Below, in pieces: positions 7,799 through 18,965 of a stretch of 50,115 nucleotides of DNA (positions within the stretch are counted from its first letter, which is position 1; every line of letters starts with the position of its first letter). Both the position numbers and the translations under genes were made by a program. Origin of the DNA: Ferrovum sp. (GTDB lineage: Bacteria > Pseudomonadota > Gammaproteobacteria > Burkholderiales > Ferrovaceae); the NCBI GenBank assembly GCA_010435995.1, contig JAAGNR010000053.1, positions 1 to 50,115 on the forward strand, given 5' to 3'. A model generated the notes under the pieces. It was given only the letters and a program-made list of their open reading frames with translations, was not told where the DNA came from and did not search any database.

Positions 7799-7807
7799 TG
7801 AGATAAT
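7799..7807 (+). promoter_or_regulatory. Possible extended -10 promoter of leuCD
   Basis: TGAGATAAT is an extended -10 box 28 bases before the leuC start. A GCCCATGGGC palindrome lies about 40 bases upstream. No clear -35 element or leucine attenuator is visible. Confidence 0.35.
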
Positions 7808-7835
7808 GGAAGATTGAAGTGTGAGGAAGGATGAC

Positions 7836-9239
7836 ATGAGCCCCCGGACGCTGTATGACAAGTTGTGGCAATCCCATGTGGTGCGCGAAGAAGCCGATGG
7901 CACCGCGCTGTTGTATATTGATCGGCACCTGGTCCATGAAGTGACCAGTCCCCAAGCCTTTGAAGGGTTGGCTTTGGCGGGAAGGCCGTTGTGGCGGCGG
8001 GACAGCATTGTGGCGACGGCTGATCACAATACGCCCACCACCACCCAGAGCGAGATCCGTGATCCCATTTCGCGCCTGCAGGTTGAGACGCTGGAGCAAA
8101 ATTGTCAGTCCTATGGTTTGACGGCGTTTCCCATGGGGGATGGGCGTCAGGGCATCGTTCATGTCATCGGGCCGGAACAAGGGGCGACGTTGCCGGGCAT
8201 GACGGTGGTTTGCGGCGATTCGCACACCAGCACCCATGGCGCATTTGCAGCCTTGGCTTTCGGCATTGGCACTTCCGAAGTGGAACATGTCATGGCCACC
8301 CAAACCTTGGTGTCGCGTCGGGCGCGCACTCTGCGTGTCACGGTGGAAGGGACCCTGTCTGCCGGGGTGACCGCCAAGGATGTGGCCCTGTTCATCATCG
8401 GTCATATGGGTACGGCAGGGGGCACCGGCTATGCCATGGAATTTGCTGGACCGGTCATTCGCGCCTTATCCATGGAAGGGCGCATGACATTGTGCAACAT
8501 GGCCATTGAGGCCGGTGCTCGTACCGGAATGGTGGCCGTGGATGATGTCACCATCGATTATCTGCAGGGGCGCCCCTTTGCCCCCCAAGGAAAACATTGG
8601 GAGCAGGCAGTAGCTTATTGGCATACCCTGCACAGCGATGAGGGGGCAGAATTCGACCGCGAGGTACGTTTGCAGGGGGCGGATATTGAGCCGCTGGTCA
8701 CCTGGGGAACCTCGCCGGAAATGGTAGTGGGAGTGACCGGCAAGGTCCCCGACCCCCTTCAGGAAAATGATCCCGTGCGCCGTCAGGGCATGGAACGGGC
8801 CTTGGAGTATATGGGGTTGACAGCCAATACCCCCATCACGGAGATCACCGTGGACAAGATTTTTATTGGTTCCTGTACCAATTCCCGCATCGAGGATTTG
8901 CGGGCTGCAGCCATGGTCGTGAAGGGGCGCCACATTGCTCCCACTATTCAGTTGGCCATGGTGGTACCAGGCTCCGGGTTGGTCAAGGCGCAGGCGGAAG
9001 CCGAGGGACTGGATCAGATTTTTCTGGCGGCAGGTTTTGAATGGCGCCATCCCGGCTGTTCCATGTGTTTGGGCATGAACGAGGATCGTCTGAATCCCGG
9101 AGATCGCTGCGCCTCTACCTCCAATCGCAATTTTGAGGGACGTCAGGGAACCGGGGGACGAACCCATCTGGTGAGTCCCCAGATGGCCGCCGCCGCCGCT
9201 ATTGCCGGACACTTTGTAGATCTTCGGGAGAACTTCTGA
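7836..9239 (+). CDS. leuC: 3-isopropylmalate dehydratase large subunit
   Basis: A 467-residue aconitase-family subunit that isomerises 2-isopropylmalate to 3-isopropylmalate in leucine synthesis (EC 4.2.1.33). The three [4Fe-4S] ligands are visible in SCTNSR (C347) and HPGCSMC (C408 and C411), close to the positions in E. coli LeuC. The GAGGAAGG ribosome binding site selects ATG 7836. The stop codon overlaps the leuD start (TGATG), so the heterodimer subunits are translationally coupled. No leuA or leuB lies in the window. Confidence 0.97.
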   Translation: MSPRTLYDKLWQSHVVREEADGTALLYIDRHLVHEVTSPQAFEGLALAGRPLWRRDSIVATADHNTPTTTQSEIRDPISRLQVETLEQNCQSYGLTAFPMGDGRQGIVHVIGPEQGATLPGMTVVCGDSHTSTHGAFAALAFGIGTSEVEHVMATQTLVSRRARTLRVTVEGTLSAGVTAKDVALFIIGHMGTAGGTGYAMEFAGPVIRALSMEGRMTLCNMAIEAGARTGMVAVDDVTIDYLQGRPFAPQGKHWEQAVAYWHTLHSDEGAEFDREVRLQGADIEPLVTWGTSPEMVVGVTGKVPDPLQENDPVRRQGMERALEYMGLTANTPITEITVDKIFIGSCTNSRIEDLRAAAMVVKGRHIAPTIQLAMVVPGSGLVKAQAEAEGLDQIFLAAGFEWRHPGCSMCLGMNEDRLNPGDRCASTSNRNFEGRQGTGGRTHLVSPQMAAAAAIAGHFVDLRENF

Positions 9240-9883
9240 TGCGTGCCTTTACCCCCTTAAATGGTCTGGTGGTGCCTTTGGATCGGGCCAATGTGGATAC
9301 TGATGCCCTGATTCCAAAACAGTTTCTCAAATCCATCCGCCGCAGCGGTTTTGGCCCTAATTTGTTCGATGCATGGCGCTATCTGGACGAAGGTCAACCG
9401 GGGCAGGACAATAGCCAGCGGCCCTTAAATCCGGATTTTATCCTCAACCAATCGCGTTATCAGGGGGGGCAGATTCTCCTCGCCCGCGAGAACTTTGGCT
9501 GTGGTTCGAGTCGTGAACATGCTCCCTGGGCCTTGGATGATTATGGTTTCCGGGTGATCATCGCCCCCAGCTTTGCCGACATATTTTTCAACAACTGTTT
9601 CAAGAACGGCTTGCTACCCATTGTGCTCGCTCCCGACCTCGTGGATCGTCTCTTTGGGGAAGTGGTCGCGGCCCCAGGCTATCGCCTGTCCGTAGACTTG
9701 GCCGCCCAGACCCTCCAGACCCCCTCTGGAGTTGTGTTTCCCTTTGCCGTGGATGCGTTCCGTAAGGATTGTCTGCTGCGCGGGTTGGATGAAATCGGTC
9801 TCACCTTGCAACATGAGGGGGCCATTCACGACTATGAAGCACGGCGCGCACAGACCGAGCCCTGGATCTTCGCAAGCCCCTGA
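9239..9883 (+). CDS. leuD: 3-isopropylmalate dehydratase small subunit
   Basis: A 214-residue swivel-domain partner of LeuC. It shows the typical [13 protein letters not shown] start and the [14 protein letters not shown] substrate-recognition loop. Length and ends are normal for the family. In many betaproteobacteria leuB follows leuD. Here the sequence after the stop is a decayed fragment of an unrelated gene on the opposite strand. Confidence 0.97.
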   Translation: MRAFTPLNGLVVPLDRANVDTDALIPKQFLKSIRRSGFGPNLFDAWRYLDEGQPGQDNSQRPLNPDFILNQSRYQGGQILLARENFGCGSSREHAPWALDDYGFRVIIAPSFADIFFNNCFKNGLLPIVLAPDLVDRLFGEVVAAPGYRLSVDLAAQTLQTPSGVVFPFAVDAFRKDCLLRGLDEIGLTLQHEGAIHDYEARRAQTEPWIFASP

Positions 9884-10016
9884 AAGACGAGTCGTTGAGC
9901 TTGTCCAAAAAGTCTCCGACCACGGCGTCCAGTGGTCGGATGAGGATAAAGACCCACCAGAACAGCAGGGTGCGCGAGATTTTGGTGCGCCAATAGGCCG
10001 ACTGCGGCGCATAGAA
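9882..10016 (-). pseudogene. C-terminal remnant of a COG4705 (DUF347)-like membrane protein
   Basis: Between leuD and cyoE the minus strand encodes about 45 residues, beginning just after a stop at 10017-10019. They include AYWRTKISRTLLFW, FILIRP and VVGDFLDKL. This pattern (tyrosine-tryptophan, TK-S, LFW, ILTRP, GDxLxKP) is characteristic of the last repeat of the COG4705/DUF347 membrane-anchored family as I remember it. No upstream portion survives in frame. It runs directly into the leuD stop. It is best read as a gene relic left after a deletion. Recognition is from memory of the motif. Confidence 0.5.
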
Positions 10017-10029
10017 TCAGACCACCAGG

Positions 10030-10908
10030 TTAATGTGACAAAACCAGCATGGCATTGACGGACATGATGGCCGCGAGGGAAAACACAAAATGACCCCGGG
10101 CCCAGCGGCGATCATTGGCTATGCCTCGTTGGGACCAGGTCCATCCCATCCAGCTCAGTCCCACAGCGCTCATGACCAGAAAGTAAGGGATCCCGGCGAG
10201 GCCTGAGAAAGCGGGCAAGAGGGTCATGACGGAAAAAGCCGTGACGTACCCCAACATTCTGGCTCGGACTGCAGCACTGCCGTGGGTCACGGGAAGGACC
10301 GGGATGGCAGCTCGGCGGTAATCTTCCAGATGTAAAATGCCGATGGCATAGGCATGGGGAATTTGCCACAGGCAGAAGATCCCCAGCAGCAACCATGCTC
10401 CGAGGTCAAAATGGTGGCTGAAAGCGGTGTACCCCAGCAGCGGGGGGACGGCTCCGGCCACGCTGCCTACCCAGGTGCCCAATCCAGATTGACGCTTGAA
10501 GATGAGACTGTAGAGACCCACATAAATGACCAACCCGGCCACGCCAATGGTGACCGTGAGGGAAGAGGTGCGCGCCATCAGAATGCTGAGTCCTGTCGTC
10601 AGCAATACGCCTCCCAAGGTCAATGCCGAGGCCGCGCCGATCCGCCCCTGGGCTAGGGGGCGTTGGTGAGTGCGGCCCATGAGGGCATCGATGTCGCGAT
10701 CGATGTAATTGTTGAATACACAGCCGGCACTGATGATCAGGGCTGCCCCCCAGAGGATGGCGAAGAATCCTTCCACGGGTGCATGGCCATGGGTCGCCAG
10801 CCCCACTCCGCCCACCACTGATACCAGATTGCCCAGGACAATGCCGGGTTTGATCAGGGACAGGTAGTCGCGCAGGGTGGCGGGGGCCCGCAGGCTGAGG
10901 GTACTCAC
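10030..10908 (-). CDS. cyoE: Protoheme IX farnesyltransferase (heme O synthase)
   Basis: A 292-residue UbiA-family polytopic membrane enzyme that adds a farnesyl group to heme b to make heme O for the bo3 oxidase. The prenyl-diphosphate/Mg binding motif NNYIDRDIDALM, followed by RTHQRPL, is clear, with about nine hydrophobic helices. The only plausible start is GTG 10908, two bases after the cyoD stop, consistent with translational coupling. It is the last gene of cyoABCDE. Confidence 0.94.
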   Translation of the reverse strand: MSTLSLRAPATLRDYLSLIKPGIVLGNLVSVVGGVGLATHGHAPVEGFFAILWGAALIISAGCVFNNYIDRDIDALMGRTHQRPLAQGRIGAASALTLGGVLLTTGLSILMARTSSLTVTIGVAGLVIYVGLYSLIFKRQSGLGTWVGSVAGAVPPLLGYTAFSHHFDLGAWLLLGIFCLWQIPHAYAIGILHLEDYRRAAIPVLPVTHGSAAVRARMLGYVTAFSVMTLLPAFSGLAGIPYFLVMSAVGLSWMGWTWSQRGIANDRRWARGHFVFSLAAIMSVNAMLVLSH

Positions 10909-10910
10909 CG

Positions 10911-11258
10911 TTACGATTCCATGCCTGACATCATGTGCATGTTGGCGTTATGCATGATCCACAGGCTCCCTCCCACCAGCAGGATCACGATCAGCAGGGT
11001 ATAGAGCAGGGCCATGAGGTTCCAGAGTTGCCCTGATGAGGTATTGAGGTGCAAAAAGTAATGCATCTGCACGCCAATTTGAATCACGGCCAGGAGCGCC
11101 AGTCCGCCATAGCGCAGGGTGGGGTCAAGGGAAAGGCCCGAAAGCACCAGCCAGAAGGCGGCGCAGGTCAGGAGCAAGGACAGGAGGAACCCCCAGAGAT
11201 ACGTTTTAACGGTGCCGTGACCGGCTTCCATCGATGGATGCGGGGAAGAGGAATTCAT
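10911..11258 (-). CDS. cyoD: Cytochrome bo3 quinol oxidase subunit IV
   Basis: A 115-residue small membrane protein with three predicted helices and the CyoD-typical [11 protein letters not shown] segment. It helps assemble or stabilise the metal centres of subunit I. Its start overlaps the cyoC stop by four bases (ATGA). Confidence 0.93.
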   Translation of the reverse strand: MNSSSPHPSMEAGHGTVKTYLWGFLLSLLLTCAAFWLVLSGLSLDPTLRYGGLALLAVIQIGVQMHYFLHLNTSSGQLWNLMALLYTLLIVILLVGGSLWIMHNANMHMMSGMES

Positions 11259-11854
11259 GCGCTGACTCCCATGAGATAGACCACGGTAAAAACGCCGATC
11301 CAGATCAGATCGAGAAAATGCCAGAACAGGCTGAGACGAATCAGGCGCGACTGGACGGGGAGGGAAATTCCGCGCAGGCGGACTTGAACCAGCATATTGA
11401 TCATCCAGATCAGTCCCACGGTGACATGTAACCCATGGGTTCCCACCAGCGTGAAGAAGGCCGACAGAAAGCCGCTGCGTTGCGGGCCATGGCCTTCAGC
11501 CACCAGATGGGCAAATTCATGGAGTTCCATGCCGATGAATCCGCAGCCCAGCAGGGCGGTGACCAGCAGCCACTGCACCAGGCGCGTGGCAACCTGCCGC
11601 TGCAGGGCGATCATGGCCAAGCCAATGGTGGTACTGGACAGCAACAACAGCACGGTTTCGGCAAACACATAGGGCAGGTCAAAGAGCGCTTTGCCGTTGG
11701 GCCCGCCAGCGTAATTCTGGTGGAGTACGGCGTAAGTGGCAAAGAGGGCGGCAAACAGCACGCAGTCGGTCATCAGGTACAGCCAAAAGCCGAAAGAGGC
11801 ACGACTGACCGCATCGGCCTCTGCTGTGTGGGTCAGTGAAGTGGTGGCGCTCAT
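11255..11854 (-). CDS. cyoC: Cytochrome bo3 quinol oxidase subunit III
   Basis: A 199-residue, five-helix membrane subunit of the heme-copper oxidase subunit III family. Visible features include [10 protein letters not shown] near the N-terminus, the conserved GMELHEF region and the [13 protein letters not shown] segment. It stabilises the oxidase and has no redox centre. It begins three bases after the cyoB stop. Confidence 0.95.
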   Translation of the reverse strand: MSATTSLTHTAEADAVSRASFGFWLYLMTDCVLFAALFATYAVLHQNYAGGPNGKALFDLPYVFAETVLLLLSSTTIGLAMIALQRQVATRLVQWLLVTALLGCGFIGMELHEFAHLVAEGHGPQRSGFLSAFFTLVGTHGLHVTVGLIWMINMLVQVRLRGISLPVQSRLIRLSLFWHFLDLIWIGVFTVVYLMGVSA

Positions 11855-11857
11855 GGT

Positions 11858-13879
11858 TTAGTGCTCGAAGGCAAGGGGAGAAGGCGGGGCGGTTGCGGCG
11901 GAAGTTACGGGCGGGTGACGCAACGCCCGTTCCATGGCAGCCACTTCCAGGGCAGGAATCTCGTACTCGGTATGCTGGTTCCAGGAACGGGCGATGACCG
12001 CGCCGATGATGGCCACCAAGGACACTGTCGCCAGCCACCAGATGTACCACACCAGGGCAAAACCCAGGGTAAAGGTCAGCCCGCCGATAATGGGGCCCAG
12101 AATGGAGTTGCACGGCATATGAATCGGCAGGTAGGGAAGGACCGCGGCCACCCGGCCGGATTTTTTCAGGGCGGTGAATTCATCCCGGTGGGTCACCTGC
12201 GGAATATGGGCAAAGTTATAAGCGGGGGGAGGGGAGGGCACGGACCACTCCAGAGTGCGACCATCCCACGGGTCTCCCGTGGTGTCGCGGAGCGCGTCAC
12301 GGTGCCGCATGCTCACGGCCAGCTGCACGATTTGACAGACTATGCCGCCCATAATGAGGATTGTGCCTGCCAAGGCAATCACCAGATAGGGTTGCCAATG
12401 GGTATTGTCATAGTGCACCAGACGCCGTGACATCCCCATGAAGCCCAGGGCATAGAGCGGCATGAAGGCCAGATAAAAGCCGACGATCCACAGCCAGAAG
12501 GCGAGGCGTCCCCATTTTTCATTGAGCTTGAAGCCAAAAACCTTGGGAAACCAGTAGGTATAGCCAGCAAAATAGCCGAACATGGCACCGGGAATGAGCA
12601 TGTTATGAAAATGGGCAATGAGGAATTCGGAGTTGTGCAGCTGAAAATCGGCGGCTGGGACCGACAGCAGCACTCCCGTCATGCCACCGATACAGAAGGT
12701 GATGATGAATCCCAGGGTCCACAGCACCGGAGTGGTGAATTCGATGCGTCCACGGTAGAAGGTGAAGAGCCAGTTGAATACTTTGACTCCCGTGGGCACC
12801 GCAATCACCATGGTGGCGATGCCAAAGAATGCGTTGACATTGGCGCCCGCGCCCATGGTGAAGAAGTGATGCAGCCAGACCACGAAAGATAGGGTGGAAA
12901 TGGCCACCGAGGCATACACCATGGAGGTGTAGCCGAACAGGGGCTTGCGGGAAAAGGTGGCAGAGATTTCAGAGAACATGCCAAAGGCTGGGAGTATGAC
13001 GATGTACACCTCGGGATGGCCCCAGATCCAGAACAGGTTGGTGAACATCATGAGGTTGCCGCCCATATGGTTGGTAAAGAAGTGCATCCCCAGATAGCGG
13101 TCCATGGCGAGCAGGGCCAGGGTCACGGTGAGCACTGGGAAAGACAGCATGATCAAGACATTGGTCACCAGAATGGCCCACGAGAATATGGGCAGCTTCA
13201 TCATGGTCATGCCGGGCGCGCGCAGTCGCAGGATCGTTACAAAAAAATTGATGCCGGTCATCAGGGTGCCTACCCCGCCCAGTTGCAATCCCCATATCCA
13301 GTAATCAACGCCCGGACCGGGACTGTAATGCTTCTCCGAAAGGGGGGGGTAGCCGGACCAACCGGCGTGGGAGAAGTTGCCCAAGCCCAAGGACAGCATG
13401 ACCAGTGCGCCACTGGATGCGGTGAGCCAGAAACTCACGGAGTTGAGGAAGGGATAGGCCACATCGCGGGCGCCGATCTGGAGGGGGACAATGATGTTCA
13501 TCAGGCCGATGAAGAAGGGCATGGCCACAAAAATGATCATGATGGTGCCGTGGGCACTAAATATCTGGTTGTAGTGATCCGGTGGCAGGTATCCCTGAGC
13601 ACCACCCTCGGCCAGCGCTTGTTGGGTCCGCATCAGCAGGGCATCGGCAAAGCCGCGCAGAAGCATCACCATGGCCAGCACGATATACATCACGCCGACG
13701 CGTTTATGGTCCACGCTGGTGAACCATTCGCGCCATAAATAGGACCACTTGCCGTGGTAGGTGATGAGAATCCCAATGCACAGCAGGAGCATGCTGGATC
13801 CCCCCAGAGTCGCCATGATAATGGGATTGTCGTAGGGAATGTCATGGAAGCTGAGTTTGCCAAAAATGAGTTCTTCCAT
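11858..13879 (-). CDS. cyoB: Cytochrome bo3 quinol oxidase subunit I
   Basis: A 673-residue catalytic subunit with about 15 helices, close to the 663 residues of E. coli CyoB. It carries the heme-copper ligand motifs [21 protein letters not shown] (Cu-B His and the cross-linked Tyr), HHFFTMG and [10 protein letters not shown]. It reduces oxygen to water using ubiquinol and pumps protons. The extra N-terminal helix (before [14 protein letters not shown]) and the CyoA partner lacking a Cu-A site mark it as a quinol oxidase rather than a cytochrome c oxidase. It starts four bases after the cyoA stop. Confidence 0.97.
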   Translation of the reverse strand: MEELIFGKLSFHDIPYDNPIIMATLGGSSMLLLCIGILITYHGKWSYLWREWFTSVDHKRVGVMYIVLAMVMLLRGFADALLMRTQQALAEGGAQGYLPPDHYNQIFSAHGTIMIIFVAMPFFIGLMNIIVPLQIGARDVAYPFLNSVSFWLTASSGALVMLSLGLGNFSHAGWSGYPPLSEKHYSPGPGVDYWIWGLQLGGVGTLMTGINFFVTILRLRAPGMTMMKLPIFSWAILVTNVLIMLSFPVLTVTLALLAMDRYLGMHFFTNHMGGNLMMFTNLFWIWGHPEVYIVILPAFGMFSEISATFSRKPLFGYTSMVYASVAISTLSFVVWLHHFFTMGAGANVNAFFGIATMVIAVPTGVKVFNWLFTFYRGRIEFTTPVLWTLGFIITFCIGGMTGVLLSVPAADFQLHNSEFLIAHFHNMLIPGAMFGYFAGYTYWFPKVFGFKLNEKWGRLAFWLWIVGFYLAFMPLYALGFMGMSRRLVHYDNTHWQPYLVIALAGTILIMGGIVCQIVQLAVSMRHRDALRDTTGDPWDGRTLEWSVPSPPPAYNFAHIPQVTHRDEFTALKKSGRVAAVLPYLPIHMPCNSILGPIIGGLTFTLGFALVWYIWWLATVSLVAIIGAVIARSWNQHTEYEIPALEVAAMERALRHPPVTSAATAPPSPLAFEH

Positions 13880-13883
13880 CGGT

Positions 13884-14786
13884 TCAGTCCTCGATCATTG
13901 GCGTGGGTGTAGTCTTTGCGGGGGAGTTCGTATTGGGGGAAAAACTGGTCACAATGCTGTCGAACAAGTCAGGAATCGCCAGGGAGTATTGTTGCGGATC
14001 CTCGTTTTTTGTCGGCAATTCGAGTGTCTTGAAAGCAGGGCGATCGAGTACCTTGCCTTGTTCGCGGATCTGGGTGATCCACTGATTGTAACTGTCCTGG
14101 GAGGTAGCAACGGTTTCGAAGTGCATCCCGGAAAAACCCTGACCGCTGAATTGGGTGTTGTAGCCCTGAAAAACTCCCGGTTCGTCCGCAATCAGGTGGA
14201 GGTGCGTTGTCATGCCGGCCATGGCATAGATTTGTCCCCCCAGTTGGGGAATAAAAAAGGAACTCATGACGGCGTCGGAAGTGATGATGAAATCCACGGG
14301 GACTCCGGCCGGAATCACCAGTTGGTTGACGGTGGCCACCTTCTGCGCGGGGTAGATGAACAGCCACTTCCAATCCATGGCCACCACCTGGATTTTGAGG
14401 GGGGGCTGGCTCGAAGCCAAAGGGCGATAGGGGCTCAAGGCATGGGAGGAGGTCCATACCAACGTGCCCAGAATGGCGACGATCACGGTGGGAACCAGCC
14501 ATATCACCACCTCGATCCGGGTGGAGTGGTCCCACTCGGGATCATAGTCGGCATGGGCATTGGTTGCTCGATATTTCCAGGCAAAGATGACGGTCATCAA
14601 AATTACCGGGACCACCACCAGGAGCATCAGTCCCAGGGCGGTCAGAATCAGGGTCTTTTCATGGCTGGCAATATATCCCTTGGGCGTCAGAACGGCCCAT
14701 TGGTCGCCACAATCGCCGGTGCAAGCCCATAATGCGGCAGGCCAAAACACGGTGATGGTCACCAGTACGGTCATCAACTTTTTCAT
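13884..14786 (-). CDS. cyoA: Cytochrome bo3 quinol oxidase subunit II (lipoprotein)
   Basis: A 300-residue subunit II. The signal sequence ends in the lipobox LWAC (Cys22), so it is probably a lipoprotein as in E. coli. Two transmembrane helices are followed by a cupredoxin domain. In the loop where cytochrome c oxidases carry the Cu-A cysteines, this protein reads [17 protein letters not shown] with no cysteine, so it accepts electrons from quinol. The ATG at 14786 is chosen for the signal peptide and AGGA upstream. It is the first gene of the operon. Confidence 0.95.
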   Translation of the reverse strand: MKKLMTVLVTITVFWPAALWACTGDCGDQWAVLTPKGYIASHEKTLILTALGLMLLVVVPVILMTVIFAWKYRATNAHADYDPEWDHSTRIEVVIWLVPTVIVAILGTLVWTSSHALSPYRPLASSQPPLKIQVVAMDWKWLFIYPAQKVATVNQLVIPAGVPVDFIITSDAVMSSFFIPQLGGQIYAMAGMTTHLHLIADEPGVFQGYNTQFSGQGFSGMHFETVATSQDSYNQWITQIREQGKVLDRPAFKTLELPTKNEDPQQYSLAIPDLFDSIVTSFSPNTNSPAKTTPTPMIED

Positions 14787-14998
14787 ACGGTGTCCTATGC
14801 CAAGTGACGGACTTTCCCCTGTTGACAGGTAAATTCGACGGCCAAACACTCAAATACTGATCGCGCTCAAAGCATTTGCCAATTGGCTATGGTACCCAAA
14901 CAACCGTGAAAAATTGTTACCAAAGTATGACCAATGGGATGAGGCGGCTTGGGGGAAAGGAGAGGGGTTCTGCTTTACAAGGGTGGCGATGGCAGGGC
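14787..14998. other. Intergenic region upstream of cyoA
   Basis: About 210 bases between the mdh terminator and cyoA. It must hold the cyo promoter on the minus strand. A TTGGCA sequence is visible about 110 bases upstream of the gene, but no convincing -10 partner was found. The open frames here look like chance. Confidence 0.5.
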
Positions 14999-15039
14999 AA
15001 AAAAAGAACGGAGGCCGGAATTGTATTTCCGGTCACTCC
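14999..15039 (-). terminator. Intrinsic terminator of acnA-mdh
   Basis: On the minus strand a GGAG...CCGGAA stem (15039 down) pairs with TTCCGG...CTCC across a short ATACAA-like loop, and is followed by GTTCTTTTTTT (15009 down to 14999). It lies 34 bases past the mdh stop. Confidence 0.85.
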
Positions 15040-15072
15040 GTCGATCTCCCCCTCCACGTGTGCATTGGCTGT

Positions 15073-16056
15073 TTATCCCAGCAGGGAGTGTACAGCACTG
15101 CGTTCTTCGATTAATTCCTGACAGGTACGTTGAATTCTTTCCCGGCTGAAAGCGCCAAGTTCCAGTCCGCGAACCACTTCATAGCGTCCGTGGCGACAGG
15201 TGACAGGCATGCCGCAGAAAATTCCTGGGGGAATATCATAGCTGCCATCGGCAGGGATTCCCATGGTCACCCAATCTCCCTCCGGAGTGCCGTGAATCCA
15301 GTCGCGCATGTGTCCCAGGGCGGCGTTGGCCGCCGACGCGGCGGAAGACAAGCCGCGCGCCTCGATGACGGCAGCCCCACGCTTTTGCACCGTGGGGGTA
15401 AAAACCTCGTCGAGCCACACGGGGTCTTCCAGTAACGTAACCAAGGGTTGGTCCCCCACCAGAACCTGCGAGGTATCGGGGAACTGGGTCGTGGAGTGAT
15501 TGCCCCAGACGATCATGCGGTGCAAGGCGGTTAGGGGTTGGTTGAGTTTCAGGGCCAGTTGGGTCAAGGCGCGATTGTGGTCGAGGCGCATCATGCTGCT
15601 GAAATTGTGGGGCGCGAGATCGCGGGCGTAATGCAGCGCAATCAAGCCGTTGGTATTGGCCGGATTGCCGACGACCAACACTTTGACATCGCGTTGAGCC
15701 ACCGCGGACAGGGCCTCGCCCTGAGCCTTGAAGATGCTGCCGTTGATTTCCAGCAGGTCACGGCGTTCCATGCCCTTGGAACGCGGGCGGCTGCCGATGA
15801 GAAAGGCGATGGAGATGTCACGAAAAGCTTCTGTGGGTTCAGTGGTCGCGGTCATGCCATGAAGCAGGGGAAAAGCGCAGTCTTCCAGTTCCATGAGAAC
15901 TCCGCGCACCGCAGGCATGGCGGGAGGAATATCGAGCAATTGCAAAATAACCGGTTGGTCAGGCCCCAGCAGGTCGCCACTGGCCACACGGAACAGGAGA
16001 CTGTAACAGATTTGTCCCCCGGCTCCGGTAATGGCAATGCGCACGGGTTTCTTCAT
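15073..16056 (-). CDS. mdh: Malate dehydrogenase
   Basis: A 327-residue NAD-dependent enzyme that oxidises malate to oxaloacetate (EC 1.1.1.37). Features are the dinucleotide-binding [10 protein letters not shown] motif, LLDI at the end of the second strand, the malate-specific arginines in [23 protein letters not shown], and the catalytic Asp/His in LDHNRA and WGNHS. It belongs to the longer, cytosolic-type MDH group. GGAG eight bases upstream selects ATG 16056 over a TTG seven codons earlier. It follows acnA by 17 bp and is followed by a strong terminator. Confidence 0.96.
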   Translation of the reverse strand: MKKPVRIAITGAGGQICYSLLFRVASGDLLGPDQPVILQLLDIPPAMPAVRGVLMELEDCAFPLLHGMTATTEPTEAFRDISIAFLIGSRPRSKGMERRDLLEINGSIFKAQGEALSAVAQRDVKVLVVGNPANTNGLIALHYARDLAPHNFSSMMRLDHNRALTQLALKLNQPLTALHRMIVWGNHSTTQFPDTSQVLVGDQPLVTLLEDPVWLDEVFTPTVQKRGAAVIEARGLSSAASAANAALGHMRDWIHGTPEGDWVTMGIPADGSYDIPPGIFCGMPVTCRHGRYEVVRGLELGAFSRERIQRTCQELIEERSAVHSLLG

Positions 16057-16073
16057 GGATGGCTCCGTTTTTT

Positions 16074-18749
16074 TCAAGGGGCGGTAAGCAGATTGCGCAA
16101 GACAAAAGGCAAGATGCCACCGTGGCGATAATAATCCACTTCTATCGGAGTATCAATCCGGAGCAGCAAGGGAATGAGGGAGGGTTCTCCCTGGGAGCGG
16201 TGAATTACCAGAGTCACCTGCTGTTGCGGGACGAGGGGTTCAGAGCCCAGATCGATGTCAAAGGTTTCATTGCCGTCCAAGTCGAGGGTAGCCAAAGCGG
16301 TGCCGGGTAGAAACTGGCAAGGAAGCACGCCCATGCCCACCAGATTGCTGCGATGAATGCGCTCGAAACTTTGGGCAATGACGGCCTTCACGCCGAGTAG
16401 GCGCGTTCCCTTGGCGGCCCAGTCGCGGGACGAGCCCGTGCCGTATTCTTCGCCAGCAAAAATGACCGTGGGAATTCCGGCGGCCTGATAGCGCATCGCA
16501 ACATCATAGATGGAGTGGGCTTCGCCGCTGGGGATATGGCGCGACACTCCGCCCTCCGTTCCGGGCAGGAGCAGATTCTTCAAGCGTACATTGGCAAATG
16601 TACCCCGCATCATGACTTCATGGTGGCCACGGCGTGAGCCGTAACTGTTGAAATCAGCAGGGCTCACCCCCTGAGCCTGGAGATATTGTCCCGCAGGAGA
16701 GGAGGCTTTGATGGAGCCTGCCGGGCTGATGTGGTCGGTGGTGATGGAATCACCAAACAGGGCCAGAGCATAGGCTCCGCGCACGGGGGGCGGCGCGGTG
16801 GGTTCCATGGCGAAATCAGCAAAGAAGGGCGGCTCGGCAATGTAGGTGGAGGGCTCCCACCCATAGGTCAGTCCCGTGGGGGCAGCGATGCCACTCCACA
16901 AGGGATGGCTGTGGGTGAAGTCACGGTAGCGGTTGTGGTAATCCTGGGGCGACAGATAAGTCATGGCATGGGCCAATTCCTCCGGGCTGGGCCAGAGGTC
17001 GTGAAGAAACACGGCGTGTCCTTGGGGATCATGCCCGATGGGCTCTTGGGCGAAATCAATGGTCACCCGTCCAGCCAGGGCAAAGGCCACTACCAGGGGC
17101 GGGCTCATGAGGAAATTGGCACGAATGCTGGAGTGGATGCGCGCCTCAAAATTGCGGTTGCCCGAGAGTACGGCACAGCCCACCAAGGGATGTTGCGTCA
17201 AGGCGCTGTCGATGGGGGCCGGCAGTGGACCGGTATTGCCGATACAGGTGGTACAGCCGTAACCCACCAGACGAAAACCCAGGCTGTCCAGAGCGGTTTG
17301 CAGTCCTGCGCGGGCCAGGTAATCGGTGACTACGCGGGACCCGGGGGCGAGGGAGGTTTTGATCCAGGGAGCTACGGACAGGCCACGGGCCACCGCCTTT
17401 TGGGCCAAAAGTCCGGCCGCCAGAAGGACGCCAGGGTTGGACGTATTGGTGCAGGAAGTGATGGCCGCGATCAGCACCGAACCATCATCGAGGGAAATGT
17501 CGGGGCGATCCGCTGGATGAATGTGGCGCAAGGCGGCAGTTTTGCCATAGCCGCCCTGGTCCACAGGACGCGTCAACAATTCGTTGAAGGTGTGCTTGAG
17601 TTGTTGCAACGGGATACGGTCCTGGGGACGGCGCGGACCCGCCACCGAGGGTTCGATGGTGCCCAGATCGAGAGTCAGTGTTTGACTGTAGTCACAGTCG
17701 CCCAAGTTCGGCATGCCATAAATTCCCTGGGCTTTCCAGTAGGCCACCAGCGCCGCGATTTCGGCGGGGGTGCGTCCGGTCGCGGCAAAATACCGCACGG
17801 TTTCGTCATCCACGGGGAAAAATCCCATGGTGGCGCCGTACTCGGGGGCCATATTGGCCAGAGTGGCGCGGTCGGGAAGACTCAACGCGGCCGCTCCCGC
17901 ACCGAAGAATTCCACGAATTTGCCGACCACTTTGGCTTTGCGCAACATCTCGGTGACGGTCAACACCAGATCCGTGGCGGTGACACCTATGGGCAGCGTA
18001 CCCGTCAAATGAACGCCCACCACATCCGGAGTGAGGAAGTATAGGGGTTGTCCCAGCATGGCGGCTTCCGCCTCGATACCGCCCACCCCCCAGCCGACCA
18101 CACCGATACCATTGATCATCGTGGTATGGGAGTCTGTTCCCACCAAGGTGTCAGGATAGTAGACCTTATTCTGCTGTTGCACGCCACGCGCCAGATATTC
18201 CAGATTGACCTGGTGAACGATACCGATTCCTGGAGGAATCACCTGAAAGGTATCAAAGGCTTGCATCCCCCACTTCATGAAGCGGTAGCGTTCCTGATTG
18301 CGTGCGAATTCGAGGGCCATATTGTCCTCGAGGGCGCTGGGGGTATTGTAATGATCCACCTGCACCGAGTGATCCACCACCAGTTGCACGGGGACCAGAG
18401 GTTCGATGCGTTGGGGATCGCGCTGCAGTCGTTGCGCCGCTTGCCGCATGGCGGCCAGATCGGCCAGCAGCGGCACACCGGTAAAATCCTGAAGAATCAC
18501 GCGGGCCAGCATGAAGGGAATCTCTTCCGTGCGTGGCGCATTGGGTTGCCAGCGCGCCAGAGCTTCGATGTGGGTCGTAGTAATGCGTTTGTCATCCAGA
18601 TTGCGCACCAGGGATTCGAGGACAATGCGCAGGGAGACGGGCAGGCGGGAAACTTGGGCGATGCCCGCCTTTTCAAGAGCACTCAAGGCATAAAATTGGC
18701 CATCACAGTCAGGAAGAGGTTGCAGGGCGTGGTAGGGATCGTAGGACAT
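16074..18749 (-). CDS. acnA: Aconitate hydratase A
   Basis: An 891-residue AcnA/IRP-type aconitase that interconverts citrate and isocitrate (EC 4.2.1.3). The cluster cysteines are in SCTNTSNP and GCTTCIGN. The GSRRGH and [14 protein letters not shown] active-site loops of domain 4 are present. Family-typical start MSYDPY at ATG 18749 is preferred over an upstream in-frame start, and the promoter at 18790-18818 supports this. It is the first gene of a two-gene acnA-mdh unit divergent from the sdh operon. Confidence 0.96.
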   Translation of the reverse strand: MSYDPYHALQPLPDCDGQFYALSALEKAGIAQVSRLPVSLRIVLESLVRNLDDKRITTTHIEALARWQPNAPRTEEIPFMLARVILQDFTGVPLLADLAAMRQAAQRLQRDPQRIEPLVPVQLVVDHSVQVDHYNTPSALEDNMALEFARNQERYRFMKWGMQAFDTFQVIPPGIGIVHQVNLEYLARGVQQQNKVYYPDTLVGTDSHTTMINGIGVVGWGVGGIEAEAAMLGQPLYFLTPDVVGVHLTGTLPIGVTATDLVLTVTEMLRKAKVVGKFVEFFGAGAAALSLPDRATLANMAPEYGATMGFFPVDDETVRYFAATGRTPAEIAALVAYWKAQGIYGMPNLGDCDYSQTLTLDLGTIEPSVAGPRRPQDRIPLQQLKHTFNELLTRPVDQGGYGKTAALRHIHPADRPDISLDDGSVLIAAITSCTNTSNPGVLLAAGLLAQKAVARGLSVAPWIKTSLAPGSRVVTDYLARAGLQTALDSLGFRLVGYGCTTCIGNTGPLPAPIDSALTQHPLVGCAVLSGNRNFEARIHSSIRANFLMSPPLVVAFALAGRVTIDFAQEPIGHDPQGHAVFLHDLWPSPEELAHAMTYLSPQDYHNRYRDFTHSHPLWSGIAAPTGLTYGWEPSTYIAEPPFFADFAMEPTAPPPVRGAYALALFGDSITTDHISPAGSIKASSPAGQYLQAQGVSPADFNSYGSRRGHHEVMMRGTFANVRLKNLLLPGTEGGVSRHIPSGEAHSIYDVAMRYQAAGIPTVIFAGEEYGTGSSRDWAAKGTRLLGVKAVIAQSFERIHRSNLVGMGVLPCQFLPGTALATLDLDGNETFDIDLGSEPLVPQQQVTLVIHRSQGEPSLIPLLLRIDTPIEVDYYRHGGILPFVLRNLLTAP

Positions 18750-18789
18750 GGGGGGTTCCGGAAGGGAATTGAAGATGAAGCGGTGTGCA

Positions 18790-18818
18790 AATTTAATCCC
18801 GGTGGATAGCGCTGTCAA
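18790..18818 (-). promoter_or_regulatory. sigma-70 promoter of acnA-mdh
   Basis: On the minus strand a perfect TTGACA (18813-18818) is followed after 17 bp by TAAATT (18790-18795). Transcription would start near 18783, about 35 bases before the acnA start. Confidence 0.75.
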
Positions 18819-18896
18819 CCCATCTTCGCGAGAATCCTCGCCTACCATACCGAGATGGCCTAGAATGGGAGCGTGGGAAAAACTCCCCTGTCTGCT

Positions 18897-18926
18897 GTGA
18901 AACTATGGAGTCTCAGGAGGTATACT
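18897..18926 (+). promoter_or_regulatory. Possible promoter of the sdh-gltA-suc operon
   Basis: TATACT (18921-18926) is a good -10 box. GTGAAA at 18897-18902 with an 18-bp spacer is a moderate -35. It lies 40 bases before the sdhC start. A GAGGA ribosome binding site follows. Confidence 0.45.
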
Positions 18927-18965
18927 GTGGATTCTAGACTCACTTGTGTTTGAGGAATGTTGTTC

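Noticed and set aside
14876-15121. Small gene between mdh and cyoA
   Set aside because: No ribosome binding site, biased composition, and it runs across the mdh terminator and into the mdh 3' end.
16686-18044. Long open frame antisense to acnA (452 codons), and similar ones antisense to sdhA and sucA
   Set aside because: These are mirror frames of strongly conserved enzymes in GC-rich DNA. Their translations are rich in Gly/His/Arg/Gln and match no family.
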